From assembly GCA_022559845.1 (NCBI GenBank), contig CM040121.1, forward strand, positions 508,628,566 through 508,692,565: a DNA stretch of 64,000 nucleotides, given 5' to 3'. This document shows, one piece after another, positions 1 to 12,480 of the stretch. The notes beneath the pieces were generated by a model. That model ran no database searches, was not told where the DNA came from, and was given only the letters and a program-made list of their open reading frames with translations. The DNA comes from Amorphophallus konjac. Lineage: Eukaryota > Streptophyta > Magnoliopsida > Alismatales > Araceae. The position numbers were made by a program, and so were the translations under genes. Every line of letters starts with the position of its first letter. Within the stretch, counting starts at the first letter, position 1.

Positions 1-1382
1 TTAGGCACAAGCCTTGGTTTTACCTTACAAACTGCCCACCAATCTTTATTCTTGGACGATGAATAACTTGAATAATACACTTGCTGGGCTTGTGCGGCCA
101 AAATGAACGGGTCATAGGTATTCAATTTTGATCTATGTTTGACATCGACAATCCCATATATTGCGTCGTTTCAAACTGAATGAGGATCAAACCAATGACA
201 CTTAAAAGGGAATATATTCTTATCTTATCCGAGATACTATAATTCTATGACCTCCTCAAGAATACCATAGTAATCAAGATCATTTTTATTGTGTGTACTA
301 CCTTTCATGCATACGCCGCTATTCATCGTAGACTTATTTCGTCCATAATCTCTGGTGTGAAATCTATAACCATTCACAAAAAATCCTGGATAGGCATGCG
401 TGACCTTCGAAGGTCCATAACTTATCACTCGGACTCTTTCATCAATAACATAACTTTCTTCAACCTTTGAATATAAACCACGTTACTTTTCTTTTGATAC
501 TTGCATACACCTCAAGCTTTGTGGAATTGGTAGATTGACACTTACTTGACCTTTAAGCCATCTGGCAAAAGATCTCTCTCGTTCATTTTGAACCTTCATG
601 TCATTGAGGTGTGGACATTGAGTAATTAATTCTGAATCAAATTGCCTGCAATGATCACTGCAACATCACCGTAAATGGGAGGAAGAACGTCAAGATGCAT
701 ATAAATTTTTGGGAGCCGCGGACTTGACGACTCACTCAACATAAGGTTCAATCTCAGCACAGTTCCGGAGAACATATATCTCTACGGTCAACAACTCTCT
801 GTCCTCTAATATGCGATTCGAACAACATCCGAATGCACATCCTGGATACTTAAATATGGATAACCGGTCGGACGGACCCACCTCTCCTCCATCATCATTA
901 CATGGAGGTTGATTGCGGCGAGTTTGAATTCCGGGGTCGAAGTACATCGAACAGAAGTTCAAAATTTCTTCAATAATATACGCCCCGGTAATCGAACCCT
1001 CTACTTTAGCCTCGTTGCGAACCTTCATTTTCAAGTCATGCATACACCTATGACAACAATTCATATGACAATGACATATAGTGACAATGACAGACACATG
1101 TAACTACTGTCAAATAATCAGTCAATACATACTAATTACCTCTCAAATGGATACATCCATCGAAATTGTACCGGTCCTCCAACTTTGGCCTCGTATGGCA
1201 AATGGATAATCAGGTGCTCCATGGAATCGAATAACGCACGGGGAAATATCTTCTCCAACTTGCATACCGTCGTGACCACATTTTGTTCCATAGTTTGCAC
1301 GTCCCCAAGTTTGAGTTCTGATGCACATACAATCCTGAAAAACTTACTCAACTCAGTCAACGCTCCCCATATAGGCTTTGGC
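1..1382 (-). pseudogene. CACTA-B transposase (TNP2-like), C-terminal part
   Basis: Minus-strand remains of the second half of a plant CACTA (En/Spm) transposase gene. Reading right to left it shows a DUF4218-like part (about 1136-1377, with ELSKFF and HLPYEAKVGGPVQF), a further DUF4218 part with the FCSMYF motif (about 732-1030), and a DUF4216-like part (about 1-430, with NGYRFHTRDYGR). It is closely similar along its length to 16228-17590 of CACTA-A, which fixes the identity. Introns separate the pieces. The gene is cut at 1382 by a copia LTR; TTGGC at 1378-1382 is the reverse complement of the GCCAA just before 59379, so this half belongs with 58821-59378. The 3' end lies beyond base 1. Inactive. 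Confidence 0.85.
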
Positions 1383-2480
1383 TGTTGGAACTAATGGACA
1401 CTGATCTAGAGGGGGGGTGAATAGATCAAACCTAATTTTAAAGAAAATATATAGCAATAAAAGAATGTGGAATTATAAGGAACTGCTATAGCTAAGACAG
1501 TGATTGTACACACCAGAATGGCAGAACATTAAACTAGATGATAATCAGTATGCAAAGGATTTCAGTGAAGATTGTTTGAACGAAGTTAGAATTCCAACAA
1601 TCAAGTACTTGGCGATGGTATGATTTTTGCTCCCTCGCGCAAGGTAAGACCAGCCAGATTGGCGTAACCAATCATTCTAGCCATAACTTTTGATATACTT
1701 GAGAATTGAAGGTTTTTGCAATTCGGTCAAATAATCAAAAGTCCGAAATCGAGACCAGACTAATTATGAGGATGGTTCTACTGGCAATTTGAAACAGCCG
1801 CAGTTATACTGAACTCAATAATAACACAGAAACATCTTAAGCAAACATATCCAGCAATTTATGATCCTATGCATTCATCTATCGAAGAGCAGATTTAAAT
1901 GATAAACTCACAATCAGTTAAAGCAATAACACAAAACACAAAGGAATTTTAGGTGGTTCGGGTTTCACCTACATCCACCCCACACTCAGATTGAGTATGG
2001 CTTACTATTAATTCATAGCTTCAATCCGTTGATTCACAGCTTCAGGGATTAGATCCTTATAGACCGCTGATCCACAGCTTTGGAGAATTGATCCCAGACC
2101 GCTGAGCCTCACAGCTTGCTACCGCTGAGCCTTACAACTTCGCTATCCGAGGATTCAACCTCGCCCGCTGATACACAGCTTATAAGAGGAATTAGAAATC
2201 AAATGAAAAAGACAATCAAGAAAAAAATATAGCTTTCGAGAAGCTAATTGACTCTGGATTTGATCCATGAGTAAATTACATAAGACACTTCTCACAGACT
2301 CTCCTTTCACTCAGATCAACTATCCAACATACGGTACTCGGTTTTACTTGACCTTCGCCGCAGGCTTTTCTTCTCTCTTTATCCTCTACTCTCAGCTTTT
2401 GATGCTCAACTCCCTTCTCAACTCTCTTCTGCTTCAAAATGCTCCACCTCTGTGTGTTTTGATTTGAGAGATCTGGCCCT

Positions 2481-2490
2481 TTTTATATAG
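2481..2490 (-). promoter_or_regulatory. TATA box of the copia 3' LTR
   Basis: On the minus strand the sequence reads CTATATAAAAAGG. The same box is at 60689-60698 in the other LTR, and the surrounding sequence is conserved between the two. It is the likely core promoter of the LTR; transcription would start some 30 bases downstream. Confidence 0.7.
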
Positions 2491-2869
2491 CCTCGGGGGC
2501 AGAGGGCGCATGGGAAACACGTTTCCGGACCAGAAATTTTGAATGAAGTGCGCTGCTAGGACTCCACGTGTCAGATGTCGAAGATGTGCAGTCCACGTGG
2601 CTAAATTTCCACTGGATACTTGCCTTGGATCACGCGCCCAATTATAAGCTCAGTGGAATCTTGGACCACGTGCTTCACTTAACACTCACGAGCAGGAGAT
2701 GAACTTCTCCCTTATGCTGACCAGGCGTTCGATCCTGGTTTCATAGGCCTTTTTCATAATTAAGTCCCTATCAACAAAATAGAAGGAATTTCATCAAACA
2801 CCTTATACTCATTTGACAGAACATCTGAGTAGTGCTGAATGCAGTAAGATAGCCAAACGTATAGCATGC

Positions 2870-3530
2870 ACAAATGTAGAGATGATCAGACCTTATATGT
2901 ACATGGGCTTTGATAGGTCCAACACATGTGCACTGACCTAGACTATGCATGTGCACAGACTTGGTCATGCACAAGTGCACAGACCTTTATATGCTACTGC
3001 TAGTAAATACATGCACCGACCTTATTTATGCAAGATGTAAAACATGCACCGACCTCTTACATGCGTAAGGCAAAATGTGCACTGACTCCTTGCATGCGTA
3101 AGACAATGTGTGCACAAACCTTGTATCTTTTGTGCACAGACCTTAATATGCATATGAAAAGAATTGCACAGACCTTGGATACAGTCTGGCAGAATGTGCG
3201 CAGACCTTAGATTCGTAGCATGCAATGTGCACCGATGTTAGTTCTGCATTGACAAGATGTGCACTGACCTCCATATGCAGGAAATTGCATGTGCACTGAC
3301 CTCCATATGCAGGAAATTGCATGTGCACCGTCCTATGTTCTTAAGAGGTAAACACATGGACCGACCTGCTTTATGCACATGGCAAAAGTGCACCGACCTG
3401 TGTGTGCACGATGCAACATGTGCATCGACCTTAGATGTTGTCTTACAAAAATGTGCACCGACCTGTGTGGTGGCACAAGGCAAATGTGCACAGACCTTGT
3501 ATGCGGTTTGGAAAACATGCATCGACCTTG
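2870..3530. repeat. Degenerate GTGCAC array in the copia LTR
   Basis: About twenty spaced copies of a motif near AAGGTC(T/G)GTGCACA (minus-strand sense), separated by 20-40 bases of variable sequence. The core GTGCAC is its own reverse complement. The same array is at 59680-60300 in the partner LTR. It lies upstream of the LTR TATA box, so it is in the U3 promoter region. Short ORFs across it are by-products of the repeat. Confidence 0.75.
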
Positions 3531-3829
3531 CTAGCTACAAACTGAAATATGCATTCCTTAGTATGCAGCTATCTTACAGTGCAATGACTTTTATGCAATA
3601 GAAGAGTTATTCTGACATATTTATAGGACAATGTTTCCAAAGACAAAAGATGATCAAACCATGGTCAAACTTACTATTTGCAAATCATGGAAGTTAGTCA
3701 ACAACATGTACTATTGCCAATCATCAAAACTGAATAGGAGATTAAGTACAGACAGTAAAGTCAAGGGAGACATACACATAAGACACACATTATCCCACAC
3801 AATCTCCCCACAATATTCTCCCCACAACA

Positions 3830-3843
3830 TTCTCCCCCTTTTT
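3830..3843 (-). other. Polypurine tract of the copia element
   Basis: On the minus strand CAAAAAGGGGGAGAA directly abuts the TGTTGTGG start of the 3' LTR. This is the expected primer site for plus-strand DNA synthesis and confirms the LTR boundary and orientation. Confidence 0.85.
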
Positions 3844-5548
3844 GATGATGGCAACAAATTAACCTTTGAAATCCATTTTGATGGCAACCAAGACAAACAA
3901 CCAAGACAAACTTTATTAAGATTCAGAAATATGCAATCTTTACAAAGTGCAATTCACTCTCTTTCACGCTCTTCCCATCAAAGGAGCCCTATCAAAGCTA
4001 TCTCCCCCTATGCCATTAGCAAAAAGAATTGTAGACAGAGATCAAGTGCAAAGTGTAGAAAAGGTCTTATTGATAAGCTGTCTTGTTATTCATTGACTAA
4101 GCAAACTTAGCACAGATTCTTCTGGTATAAGATTTCAGATAATGTGTTCTAGAAATTATGTGGTTTAAAAATTATGAAAGTTAGAGACTGTTCACTCTAC
4201 TCTATTGAAAAGCAATCTGTGTTAACTCTTAATAATAATGAACCGAAAGGACATGAGGCATGTCAGATCTTGTCTTGCTTCATCTTAGCTATCTCAACAT
4301 CAATGTATCTATCAGGAGTAACCAGATTCTGTATTGAGATTAAACAAACGTCACAATTCTGATGTAATCTTTAGGGAAGGCATAAGCAGTTTATCTGTTC
4401 TTTTGTTTTCTATTTTAGAACAGTCAAGTATAAACCTTACCTTTTCATATAAGAGCATACGTTTATCAGACACCAGCGCCCCTAGTTACTCAGCAAGGTT
4501 TACTATTATGTTCCAGGTATGGTTTTCACCTTTTGTGTAAGGGTACACGTTTATCAGACGCCAGTACCCCTAGTTACTCAGTGAAACTATCCTTTTAATA
4601 ATTTTCTGAACAGAGATATCTTGAATCACTTCATGACATGAGTCTTTCTCCATTTCATTGATGAAGTGCCTAGTTTCTTAGTGCATTCAATCATTGCTTT
4701 GCCTTCATAAAAATACTTTAGAGGTGCCTATTGGATTTTCAGAAAGTGTTGTTTAAAATCAATACAAACTTCCAGGTTTTCTCAACCAAATTTACTTGAG
4801 TTTAGATAATTTCAGATTTTGAAAGACTCCATTAGACATAATATGTACAAATTGGTTAAGAAATATTAAAAGCATTCCAAGATCCTTTTTCATTGAGTTT
4901 TATTTTTAGTTTCTAAAGTTCATTAGATTTAAACCAGCAATTCATCCCAGGTGCAGCACTACTTCTTATAAGAAAAGATGTCTGATTTTAGCAGCTTGGA
5001 TTAATGAACTAGACTTGCAGTTTGTCAAAGATTCAGACTTAGAGGAAGGATTGAAAGAATCTTTCAAGAATGTGATATCAAGTATTAGACAGAAAGGAGA
5101 GTATATCAGAAACAAGTCGACATTGAAAGTTGACATTATTCAGAAACTGAGCACGGACTCAAAAATGACAGAATAAGTTTTCAAAAGAGTCAACACTGAA
5201 AGTCGACATTTTTCAGAAACTGAACAGTGATCTGTTCTAACCCAAACAAATATTATGAACTCTCCCTATCAAAATGTATAAAATGAATCGTGACGGATTA
5301 TATGAGAATGCACAAGCTCCCCCTGACTGTATACAAGAGGTTTCAGATTTGTATGAGAATGCAATGAGTTAATCTAGATGTATGCACATTGACCCATGGT
5401 ACTAGGCGAAGGGCTAGCCTCTACGCATAGCATGGGTTTCCGGACAAAAAATATATGCCCTTCTCCTAACTTCCATTTGATATACCTATAGGTCAACTAT
5501 GGAGTGCAACAAATAGACATTCAGTAACTAATATTGAACAAACAACAT
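3844..5548 (-). other. Non-coding interval between copia pol and 3' LTR
   Basis: About 1.7 kb with no long ORF on either strand. SIRE-type copia elements often carry an envelope-like ORF here, but none is recognisable. A segment around TTATCAGACACCAGCGCC is present twice (about 4440-4495 and 4530-4585). A stretch near 5390-5500 resembles 14725-14830 inside CACTA-A, suggesting that the second place holds a piece of a related element. Confidence 0.6.
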
Positions 5549-6167
5549 TCATGCTGAGAATTTACAAAGACCAAGTTCTCTTCTTAAAAATTTAAATCTT
5601 TCATTTCCAAGAGATTTTGTAAAAATATCAGCAATCTGTTTTTCAGATTCAATGAATTCAAGTTCAATCTCCATTTTATTGACTTCATCTGTAAGAAAGT
5701 TATGTTTGATTTCAATGTGTTTAGTCCTAGAATGGTGAACAAGATTCTTAGTTAAAGAAATAGCACTTGTGTTATCACAAAAAATTGTAATGCAACCAAG
5801 ATTGATAGATAGTCAATTAACTGGTGTTTAATCCAGATAACTTGGGCAACACAGTTTCCTACAGCCACATACTCTGCCTCAGCAGTGGATAAGGCGATAG
5901 TATGCTATTTTTTAGATGCCCAAGATACTAGACAACCACCTAAAAATTGACAATATCCACTGGTGCTTTTCCTATCTATCCTACACCCTGCATAGTCTGC
6001 ATCTATGTAAGCTATAAGGTCTAGCTCACATTTAACAGGATACCATAAGCATAAGTCTAGGGTGCCAGATAGATACCTAAATATCATTTTCACAGCTATC
6101 AAATGTGATTCCTTAGGACTATCTTGAAAACGAGCACACAAACATATTGAAAACTGAATATCAGGGT
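5549..6167 (-). pseudogene. Copia pol, RNase H C-terminal end
   Basis: Encodes the end of a copia polyprotein: HPDIQFSICLCARFQ, YIDADYAGCRIDRKSTSGYC, STAEAEYV, FCDNTSAISLTKN and IADIFTKSLGNERF in order, ending at a TGA at 5549-5551. These are the RNase H motifs, including the catalytic D of DADYAG and the E of AEAEY. The frame is broken by an amber codon at about 5902-5904, where the family has glutamine (SKKQHT), and by a frame change near 5800-5830. The 5' part of pol is absent: at 6168 CACTA-A begins. Confidence 0.9.
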
Positions 6168-6720
6168 GACTACTAGAAAAGACGGGATTTCAGATGGCCT
6201 TCTTCCGTCTGTAATCCGTCTGAAATTCCGTGGGAAGAGACTTTTGTAACGGATTTCAGACGAATTTCGGACGGAATGAGGCCGTCTCATATTCTTGGTT
6301 ACATATTTCGGACAGATTTATTATCTGTCACAAATTCCGTCTAAAATTTTAAACAGAAATATTTCGTGTGAAATCCTGTCTGTAAATACAACTTTCAAAC
6401 AGATTAATGTCAGTCACAAATATCGTCTGAAAGTTGACACGAAAAAGTTTCCGTTTGAAATACCGTCTGAAATTTATTCCGTGTGAAATTTCACATAGAA
6501 AATATCATGTGTGAATTACCGTCTGAAATTATCCATCCCAAATACCGTTCCAATACCCGTCTGAAATTTCAGATGTACATTTCAGACGTATGCGGCTGAA
6601 ATCCGTCTGAAATTTCAGACGTAGACGCACAAGTACGTTCAGACGGAAAAATGTCATCTGAAATACCGTCTGTAATTCGTCTGAAATTTCAGATGGATCC
6701 GTATGAAAATCCATCCGAAA
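6168..6720. repeat. CACTA-A terminus and subterminal repeat array
   Basis: After the terminal inverted repeat there are more than a dozen copies, in both orientations, of a motif near CCGTCTGAAATTTCAGACGG and its half-sites. Dense short direct and inverted repeats next to the end are characteristic of CACTA elements, where they bind the element's DNA-binding protein. This array identifies 6168 as a true end. The stretch 6720-6847 is AT-rich with nothing recognisable. Confidence 0.8.
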
Positions 6721-6847
6721 TAACTTCCATTAATTTTTTTAAAAAATACAAAATTATTTTAAAAAACCTTTTAAAATTCAAACCAATCTACTAAAAATAA
6801 AACACATAAATAAGAAACTCAACATTCATAGATAAAAAATATGCTGA

Positions 6848-6928
6848 TCAAATATCATCATCCACATCGTCCATATCCTCGTCCCTGCCCTGCTCATCTC
6901 CTCTGTCGCCGTCCGCAAAAGGATCATC
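6848..6928 (-). pseudogene. CACTA-A ORF2, last exon (acidic tail)
   Basis: An 81-nt exon on the minus strand, preceded by a splice acceptor (TTAATGTAG) and ending in TGA. It encodes 26 residues, mostly Asp and Glu (starts DDPFADGDRGDEQ). Its phase 0 matches the exon ending at 12603, whose donor reads CAG/GTTCG. The intron between would hold the 178-bp satellite and the solo LTR. The exon is inferred from splice sites, phase and the acidic tail typical of such proteins. Confidence 0.6.
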
Positions 6929-7710
6929 CTACATTAACAAAATAACAACATTCATTCATAGATAAACAAATTAGTGCGGAGATAAATTAAATAGTTTATT
7001 ATATTGGATAAATTGAAATCAAACATAATATCAAATCGATAACTGCATAGATTTTATAGACCCAACTAACCTACCTGTCATCAGTAATTTAAATTAATTA
7101 CATTTAGAGACTGCACTTTTGAGCGTTGGGCCCAAATCGGGTATCCGATTTGGATTCTGTAAGGCCCCGGAATTTTTATAAAGTATTTTTGGTATGTTTA
7201 ATTATTTTTTGGGAATTTTAAAGACCCAAAATGGATTAATAAATAAATATTAGATTAAATAAATCATTATAAGGCCCAATTTATATTAAGTAATTAATCT
7301 AGCTTTGATAATTGAAACCCAATAGGTTAAAAGACCGAGCCCAATAAGTTTGGCTCATATTCTAGAAGGTTATTTAGCCTATTCACATATTTTAAGGATA
7401 AATATTATTTATATAGATAATTATATAGGATAAACGAATAAAAGAGTTTTATTAATTTGAAACTCTGTACACGTTTGATGTAACGGTCTATCGGGTGACC
7501 GTTACAGCCATGTAACGCATCAAGCCTGGACTGTCAGACGCTGTAAGTCCGTGAAGAGAAGAACAAGCTAAAAGATCGGATTTTTGCTAGCTTATCTCTT
7601 AGGGATCGAGATGGGAAGACTAATAGAGGTGTTAAGGACTCTTAGAAGTTGATATAAGGTTTAACAAGGACTCTAGAATCGATCTAATCCTCAAACCCTA
7701 GCCAAAACCC

Positions 7711-7719
7711 TATAAATAG
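7711..7719 (+). promoter_or_regulatory. TATA box of the solo LTR
   Basis: TATAAATAG preceded by CCAAAACCC. It lies about 550 bases into the LTR, in the right orientation for the element. A solo LTR can still act as a promoter; nothing downstream in this window is an obvious target. Confidence 0.55.
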
Positions 7720-8449
7720 GACCTAGTTCTGAACTGAGCAACCCTTACTTTTGGCTCGTGAAGAAACAAGGTAAGGAGTCACAATTTCAAGTAAGTTCTT
7801 TAGAAGATTTTGTTTATAATACATTAGACTAATATCTCTTTAAATTTCGTGCTAGGAGATCAACCAACCAAGGAGATAGAAGCTTCCAAAGTTGCTGGTC
7901 GGACCATAGTAACCCAGGAAACTGAACGTAAGACCCCTAAGGATCAAGAGATTAGGACATCTAAACGAGGTAATTAGAGTTCAATCCTTTAGAACTTTTT
8001 GTTCACCTTAGTTTCAGCTTCTTACCCTCAAAATTTCGCGTCCTTAGATCAAGAGGTTGAGGAGCTAGAGCAGCGTGAAGTTGCTGAAAAGTCACAAGAA
8101 GAGAGGAACTAGGGCGGTCCTTGAAAGCTCAAATTAGAAGTTTAAAGCCCAGTTAAGCTGTAGGTTATCTCATGATTGGTAAAAATATCTTGTTAGGGAT
8201 AAAAGCCCTCTGATTGTGCTTGATTTCATGCATTATAGACTATGAATTTCATGTTTTAGTGGGTTCATGCATATATACATATCCTTAGCCCTAATCAAAG
8301 ATCAAAGGTATTATCTTGTCACTTCACTGCAACCTATGCATCTAGATGACCTTTACTTCGTTTTGTCATGATTGGGGTAATTAAATCTTTTTAAAACATG
8401 ACATGGTTTCAAATCATAGTCTTTTTATTTCTTTATACTGTTAGCAGGG

Positions 8450-9420
8450 ACTCTGACGCATCATACTTAGACCGTCACAAGGCTGTAACGGCCTTACGAT
8501 AAGCCGTCACACCCTCTATTGCATTTCAATTACTCTGTTGTCTCTGACGCACCATAACAGGAGCGTTACACTACTGTAACAGCCCCTCGATAAACCATTA
8601 CAATCACTGTGACGCCCCCGTTCTCGACCGTTAGAGTAACTGTAGACAGAATTGAAGAACAGTCACCTTAACTTATAAATATGCCTAGTTATCTAAGTTT
8701 TGACCTGTTGATATGACTTTAAATTTATTAATTGGTTCATGATAAGTATCGCATGTTAAAAGCATCTTGAATTATTTTAAGGATATGTTAATTTCATGCC
8801 AAAGCACTATAGTTTGTATTAAGTCCATGATTTTTTTATGATGTATGAACGGAGTTTTATCATGGTTTCATATTGTTACACATTCTCTCTTATCAATAGA
8901 GTCATTTTCTTTAAGTACCATGCATATATTCCAGTATATGGCCATTAGTTTACACTTTGCACTATAGGAACATTATCTTGAACATGAGAACCTCTCTATT
9001 GGATATTCCTTCCAATGGACTAGGAAATCTTGTTTCAAGGCCTCCGTAATTCTCTGCGAGCTTGGGATTCCCATTAGGACACCGAGTTGGTTGTACCATT
9101 AAAATCCAATTGATTAGAAAGCACTATCGATGTTTTCTGGTTCTAGCAATGTAACGGACCTATATTGGACCGTCAGGCCCATGTAACGGCCCAATATACA
9201 ACCGTCACATTTAGCTGAGTCCAATTACTGTTTCTGGATTCAGTCTTTCTAACGGATCAAGGCTCAACCATCACGTTAACGTAACGGCCCAGTGCAAGAC
9301 CGTCACATTGAATAGAGTCTATTTTCTTCTTTCGGAATTCAGACCATTGTAACGGCCTAACACTGGAGCGTCACATGAGTGTAATGGCCAGTATTAGACC
9401 GTCACAATGCTTGAATACAT
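8450..9420. repeat. Array of paired TAACGG / CCGTCAC motifs
   Basis: Repeated blocks in which GTAACGGCC is followed, after about 8-15 bases, by GACCGTCAC, its approximate reverse complement. At least seven blocks occur between 8450 and 9420, and one more lies near 7480-7530. Each block could form a short hairpin or bind a dimeric protein on one face. The rest of the LTR is AT-rich and unique. Confidence 0.65.
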
Positions 9421-10568
9421 TAACCCAAGGTTTGACCCATGGGTTGATATTCTAAGGTTCCTAGATGGCTTGATAATGGTCTAGGACTTATCATATCGAT
9501 CAAGAAACTTAATATAATGAATGGAAGTTAAAGAAATGTATTGTTATGCTGTCGATTTATTTCCATAAGCATAACATTATCTTAATTCATTCTTGATCTC
9601 TCATATTCTTAATAGAAACATTCGTTCTTTGATAATTGTTGTCATGAGCTTATTGATTGAACTTATTACATTCTTGGTCATACTTTATTGTTACACTCAT
9701 GGAAGTAGCTTGATTTATACGTGAAGATGCAGTTCGGGCGCTGATTGTGTCCAAGGGCTCTATGCTAGTCCCCTCGGCTGATTGCCGAAAATATACTATT
9801 ATAAAACATGGGGTATAATACTACTGGCGTCGCATTGCGTTGGGAGTACTTTCTTTATAAATAAGTGAAATCCATGAGCACTCGTGAAAATCTAGTGAAT
9901 TGCTACATGATTGACGTTCTCGTGCGTAACCTTTATGGTTATGAAAGTGAAAAGTGAAAGTGCATTCTTGTTCATGAAAGGCCATGACACATTCTTGATC
10001 ATACTTGTTACATTCTTGCTAGTTCATACTCTTTCATCCTATCTTACACGATTGTTTTGTTACTTTGGTTATTCACATGATTTATCGCATTCGCACAATT
10101 TTACCTTATTTATTTAGAGCTAAAATACTAATTACTTTAATGATGCCTTCATGTTGATGCGAAGATACCTACTGGGCAAGTGTGCTCATTACCTATTTCC
10201 AATCTTTTCAGAAAATAAAAGCGATACGAATTCGGATTCGGGTTATACAAGTAGCGGGTCCGAGAGCGAATGAAAGTCATATCAAATAGAGAGTGAAGAC
10301 TTAGGAAGTCTACAATGTTAGATCGAGTCTTTGTAATTTCTCATTTCTTGAGTCTAGTGGAATGGAAAATGATGAAAAGGTTATTGTAAAAAAATATTTT
10401 GATCATTTATGAAATAAAGTTAGAGTTTGACTAAATTATTGTGCAATTGCATTTATGTGTGTAATTGTCTTGCGCTCTGATCATTCTTGCTTGTAAGAGG
10501 CTTACTATGCCGGCTGTTCACGTTTCTCGAGCGAGTCCTCCGCTGTCATAAAGGCTCGGGGCGTGACA

Positions 10569-12480
10569 GATTCTGTCAGTTCTCACAAGTCACTTTTATC
10601 TCCCAGGTCCTGTTGGAACAATCGGCACGCCGATTTGACCGGTATTTCATATTTTAGACCCCCAGACCCCGACTTATTTAATTTAAAACTAAGTGTATTT
10701 ACAAAATGTACTTTTGAGCATCGTCCCTAAATCAGATATCCAATTTGGATTCCGTCAGTTCTGACAAGTCACTTTCATCTCTCAGGTCCTGTCGGAACGA
10801 TCGGCACGCCGATCAGATCGGTATTTCAGATTTTAGACTCCCAAAACCCAACGTCTTTAATTTTAAACTAAGTGCATTTACAAAATACACTTTTGAGCGC
10901 TGGGGCCAAACTGGGTATCCGATTTAGATTCTGTCAGTTCTCACAAGTCACTTTTATCTCCCAGGTCCTGTTGGAACAATCAGCACGGTGATCAGACTGG
11001 TATTTTAGATTTTAGACCCTTGGACCCGACGTCTTTAATTTTAAACTAAGTGTATTTACAAAATACACTTTTGAGCGCTAGGGCCAAACCGGGTTTTCGA
11101 TTTGGATTCTGCCAGTTCTCACAAGCCACTTTCATCTCCCAGGTCCTGTTGGAACAATCAACAGACAGATCAGACTGGTATTTTAGATTTTAGACCCCCG
11201 AAACCCAACGTCTTTAATTTTAAACTAAGTGCATTTACAAAATACACTTTTGAGCGCTGGGGCCAAACCGGGTATCCGATAGGGATTCCGTCAGTTCTCA
11301 CAAGTCACTTTTATCTCCCAAGTCCTGTTGGAACAATCGGCACACCGATCAGACCGGTATTTCAGATTTTGGACCCCCAGACCCGATGTCTTTAATTTTT
11401 AACTAAGTGTATTTACAAAATGCACTTTTGAGCGTTGGGGCCAAACCGGGTATCCGATTTGGATTCCGCCTCTTCTTACAAATCACTTTCATCTCCCAAG
11501 TCCAGTTGGAACAATCGGCAAGTCGATCAGACTGGTATTTTAGATTTTAGACCCCCGAAACCCAACGTCTTTAATTATAAACTAAGTGCATTTACAAAAT
11601 ACACTTTTGAGCGTTGGGGCCAAACCGGGTATCCGATTTGGATTCCTCCAGTTCTCACAAGTCACTTTTATCTCCCAGGTCCTGTTGGAACAATCAGCAC
11701 GTCGATCTGACCGGCATTTCAGATTTTAGACCCCTGGACCTGACGTCGTTAATTTTAAACTAAGTGTATTTACAAAATGCACTTTTGAGCGTCAGGCCCA
11801 AACCAGATATCCGATTTAGATTCTGTCAGTTCTCACAAGTCACTTTCATCTCCCAGGTCCTATTGGAATGATCGGCATGCCGATCAGACCGGTATTTCAA
11901 ATTTTAGACCCCCGGATCCGACGTCTTTAATCTTAAACTAAGTGCATTTACAAAATACACTTTTGAGCGTTGGGCCTAAACCGGGTATCCGATTTGGATT
12001 CCGTCAGTTCTCACAAGTCACTTTTATCTCTCAGGTCCTGTTGGAACAATCGGCACGCCGATCTGACCGGTATTTTAGATTTTAGACCTCCAAACCCCGA
12101 CTTCTTTAATTTTAGACTAAGTGTATTTACAAAATACACTTTTGAGCGTCGGGCCCAAACCAGATATCCGATTTGGATTTCGTCAGTTCTGACAAGTCAC
12201 TTTCATCTCCCAGGTCCTGTTGGAATGATCGGCACGCCGATCAGACTGATATTTCAGATTTTAGACCTTTGAAACCCCGAATTAAATGAATTCTTCTAAA
12301 CTAAGTGAGTTTTGAAAACACACTTCGTTTTGAATTGAGTTATTTGAGCATCAGGGTCAAGTCAGATATCCGATTTGTAATCCGTGAGCTAACTCAACTC
12401 TCACAACTCACGTGTACCTTGCAAGTCGTGTTGGAACGATCGGCACGTTGATCATGCCAGTATTTTACATTTTGCACTCC
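10569..12480. repeat. 178-bp tandem satellite in CACTA-A ORF2 intron
   Basis: About ten tandem copies of a 177-180-bp unit, recognisable by GATTCCGTCAGTTCTCACAA, then CCTGTTGGAACAATCGGCAC, then CAAAATACACTTTTGAGCG. Unit starts are near 10569, 10749, 10927, 11104, 11283, 11461, 11638, 11817, 11996 and 12176, with a degenerate last copy to 12480. A partial copy at about 7105-7157 is the left end of the same array, split by the solo LTR. The apparent ORFs here are repeat by-products. Confidence 0.88.

Larger units (their letters stand above)
1383..3829 (-). repeat. 3' LTR of the SIRE-like copia element
   Basis: A 2447-bp LTR on the minus strand with ends TGTTG...CAACA. It pairs with the 2417-bp LTR at 59379-61795 on the plus strand. 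In the first 330 bases I counted about 16 differences plus a small indel, so the pair is roughly 5 percent diverged. The flank at 1378-1382 is the TSD. The LTR contains a TATA box and a long degenerate GTGCAC array. Its outer end joins the polypurine tract at 3830-3843. Confidence 0.92.
7158..10568 (+). mobile_element. Solo LTR, Tekay/Del-like gypsy
   Basis: A 3411-bp unit starting TGTAAGGCCCCGGAA and ending CTCGGGGCGTGACA, flanked by the 5-bp TSD GATTC (7153-7157 and 10569-10573). It splits the 178-bp repeat array of CACTA-A. It has no internal coding region, primer site or second LTR, so it is a solo LTR left by recombination between two LTRs. Start, end and length resemble chromovirus (Tekay/Del) LTRs; this lineage call is by resemblance only. 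It has a TATA box at 7711 and inverted TAACGG/CCGTCA motif pairs. Confidence 0.85.

Noticed and set aside
3022..3601. Cys/His-rich ORFs on both strands, also at 59621-60407
   Set aside because: The apparent Cys/His richness comes from the repeated GTGCAC motif in the copia LTR, not from a zinc protein.
10745..12272. Series of similar 60-100-codon ORFs
   Set aside because: Each is the same frame of the 178-bp repeat unit; no start context or domain.
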